Positions 40,095 through 40,422 of a stretch of DNA of 40,422 bases are shown here, piece by piece. Numbering within the stretch: position 1 is the first letter of the stretch; every line of letters begins with the position of its first letter. A program made the position numbers and the translations under genes. The notes beneath the pieces are model-generated. The model searched no databases and was not told the DNA's origin. It was given only the letters and a program-made list of their open reading frames with translations. This DNA is from Streptomyces tendae (GTDB lineage: Bacteria; Actinomycetota; Actinomycetes; Streptomycetales; Streptomycetaceae), in assembly GCF_014650435.1 (NCBI RefSeq), contig NZ_BMUY01000026.1, forward strand, positions 1-40,422. The letters are read 5' to 3'.

Positions 40095-40422
40095 TCAGCG
40101 GAACGCGGTGACATTGCGGGCGGCCCAGTCGGCGAAGGAGCGCGGGGCACGGCCCAGAACCCGTTCGACGTCCGGGCTGACGCGCTGTTCGGCCGGGCTC
40201 GGGTTGCCGAGGATGTCCAGGGTGTCGTCGGCCAACTCCGCCGGCATGCTCCGGGCCATGGCGGACCTGGCCTCGTCGCGGGTCAGCTCGTGGAAGGCCA
40301 CGGGCGAGCCCAGCGCGGCGGCGAGGGCCTCCGTCTGCCCGCGCGGAGTGATCACCTCCGGGCCGGTCAGCTCGTACGCGCCGCCGGTGTAACGGTCCTC
40401 CAGCAGGCAGGCCGCCGCCACC
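40095..40422 (-). CDS. NmrA/NAD(P)H-binding family protein, 3' part only
   Basis: The window ends inside this gene; about the last 108 codons are visible. The sequence GGAYELTGPEVITPRGQTEALAAALGSPVAFHELTRDEAR is the typical C-terminal half of atypical SDR proteins of the NmrA/YtfG type (Y.LTGPE.LT..E.A..L...LG..V.F...). The NAD(P)-binding half lies outside the window. Such proteins bind NADP(H), reduce quinones or sense redox state. It is convergent with the ArsR gene, 37 bases away. Family call from pattern, function not determinable. Confidence 0.8.
   Translation of the reverse strand, partial: VAAACLLEDRYTGGAYELTGPEVITPRGQTEALAAALGSPVAFHELTRDEARSAMARSMPAELADDTLDILGNPSPAEQRVSPDVERVLGRAPRSFADWAARNVTAFR

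Noticed and set aside
38506..40392. 628-codon plus-strand frame
   Set aside because: Antisense of the quinone oxidoreductase and out of frame with the ArsR gene.
1..40422. CRISPR arrays, tRNA or rRNA genes, attachment sites
   Set aside because: No regularly spaced repeats, cloverleaf-like sequences or long conserved RNA segments were noticed on either strand; no integrase gene is present.

Overview
The window is chromosomal DNA of a high-GC actinomycete, most likely Streptomyces or a close relative. Most genes are very GC-rich, GTG starts are common, there are Tat-type lipoprotein signals, and the regulator families (GntR, MarR, LysR, ArsR, large ATP-binding LuxR) are typical of that group. 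I see no rRNA, tRNA, CRISPR or intact insertion sequence. Several decayed or chimeric genes, one transposase scrap and a low-GC patch suggest an accessory region such as a chromosome arm.

Layout. 0-0.3 kb: 3' end of a DUF475 membrane protein. 0.5-9.1 kb: a coherent module of an RraA/HMG-aldolase-like protein, a GntR regulator, an AcnA-type aconitase and a three-gene family-1 ABC importer. Both promoter regions carry the same 26-bp dyad, so the GntR protein probably controls the module, which looks like uptake and catabolism of a carboxylic acid. 9.1-11.6 kb: a DUF3500 Tat lipoprotein and a GNAT acetyltransferase. 11.9-12.8 kb: a scar where remnants of cstA and an amino-acid permease meet head to head. 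12.9-17.1 kb: DinB-like protein, small exported protein, DsbA-CcdA thiol pair, MFS exporter. 17.3-21.5 kb: amine oxidase and zinc alcohol dehydrogenase, divergent from a LysR gene that is followed by a two-gene dimeric-barrel/CMD unit and a strong terminator.

21.6-22.7 kb is decayed DNA ending in an IS5-type transposase remnant. 22.7-31.0 kb is a MarR-controlled run of seven same-strand catabolic genes: aldo/keto reductase, Gal80-like Gfo/Idh protein, zinc alcohol dehydrogenase, metallo-beta-lactamase-fold hydrolase, quinone-oxidoreductase-like protein, alpha/beta hydrolase, and a second Gal80-like protein. The last two have clearly lower GC. The marR/reductase promoter region holds two copies of a palindrome placed to act as operator and as back-to-back -35 boxes.

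31.1-40.4 kb: a broken LLM oxidoreductase, a membrane-anchored ABM protein with an aldehyde dehydrogenase, then a minus-strand operon (quinone oxidoreductase, chimeric quinone-oxidoreductase/FAD-oxidase gene, LLM oxidoreductase, frameshifted LuxR regulator) divergent from an ArsR gene, and finally a partial NmrA-like gene.

The two best candidates for undescribed biology are the GntR-aconitase-aldolase-importer module and the MarR-controlled cluster with two Gal80-like proteins that lack the usual EKP lysine. All functions are read from sequence and recalled family knowledge; no database search was possible.
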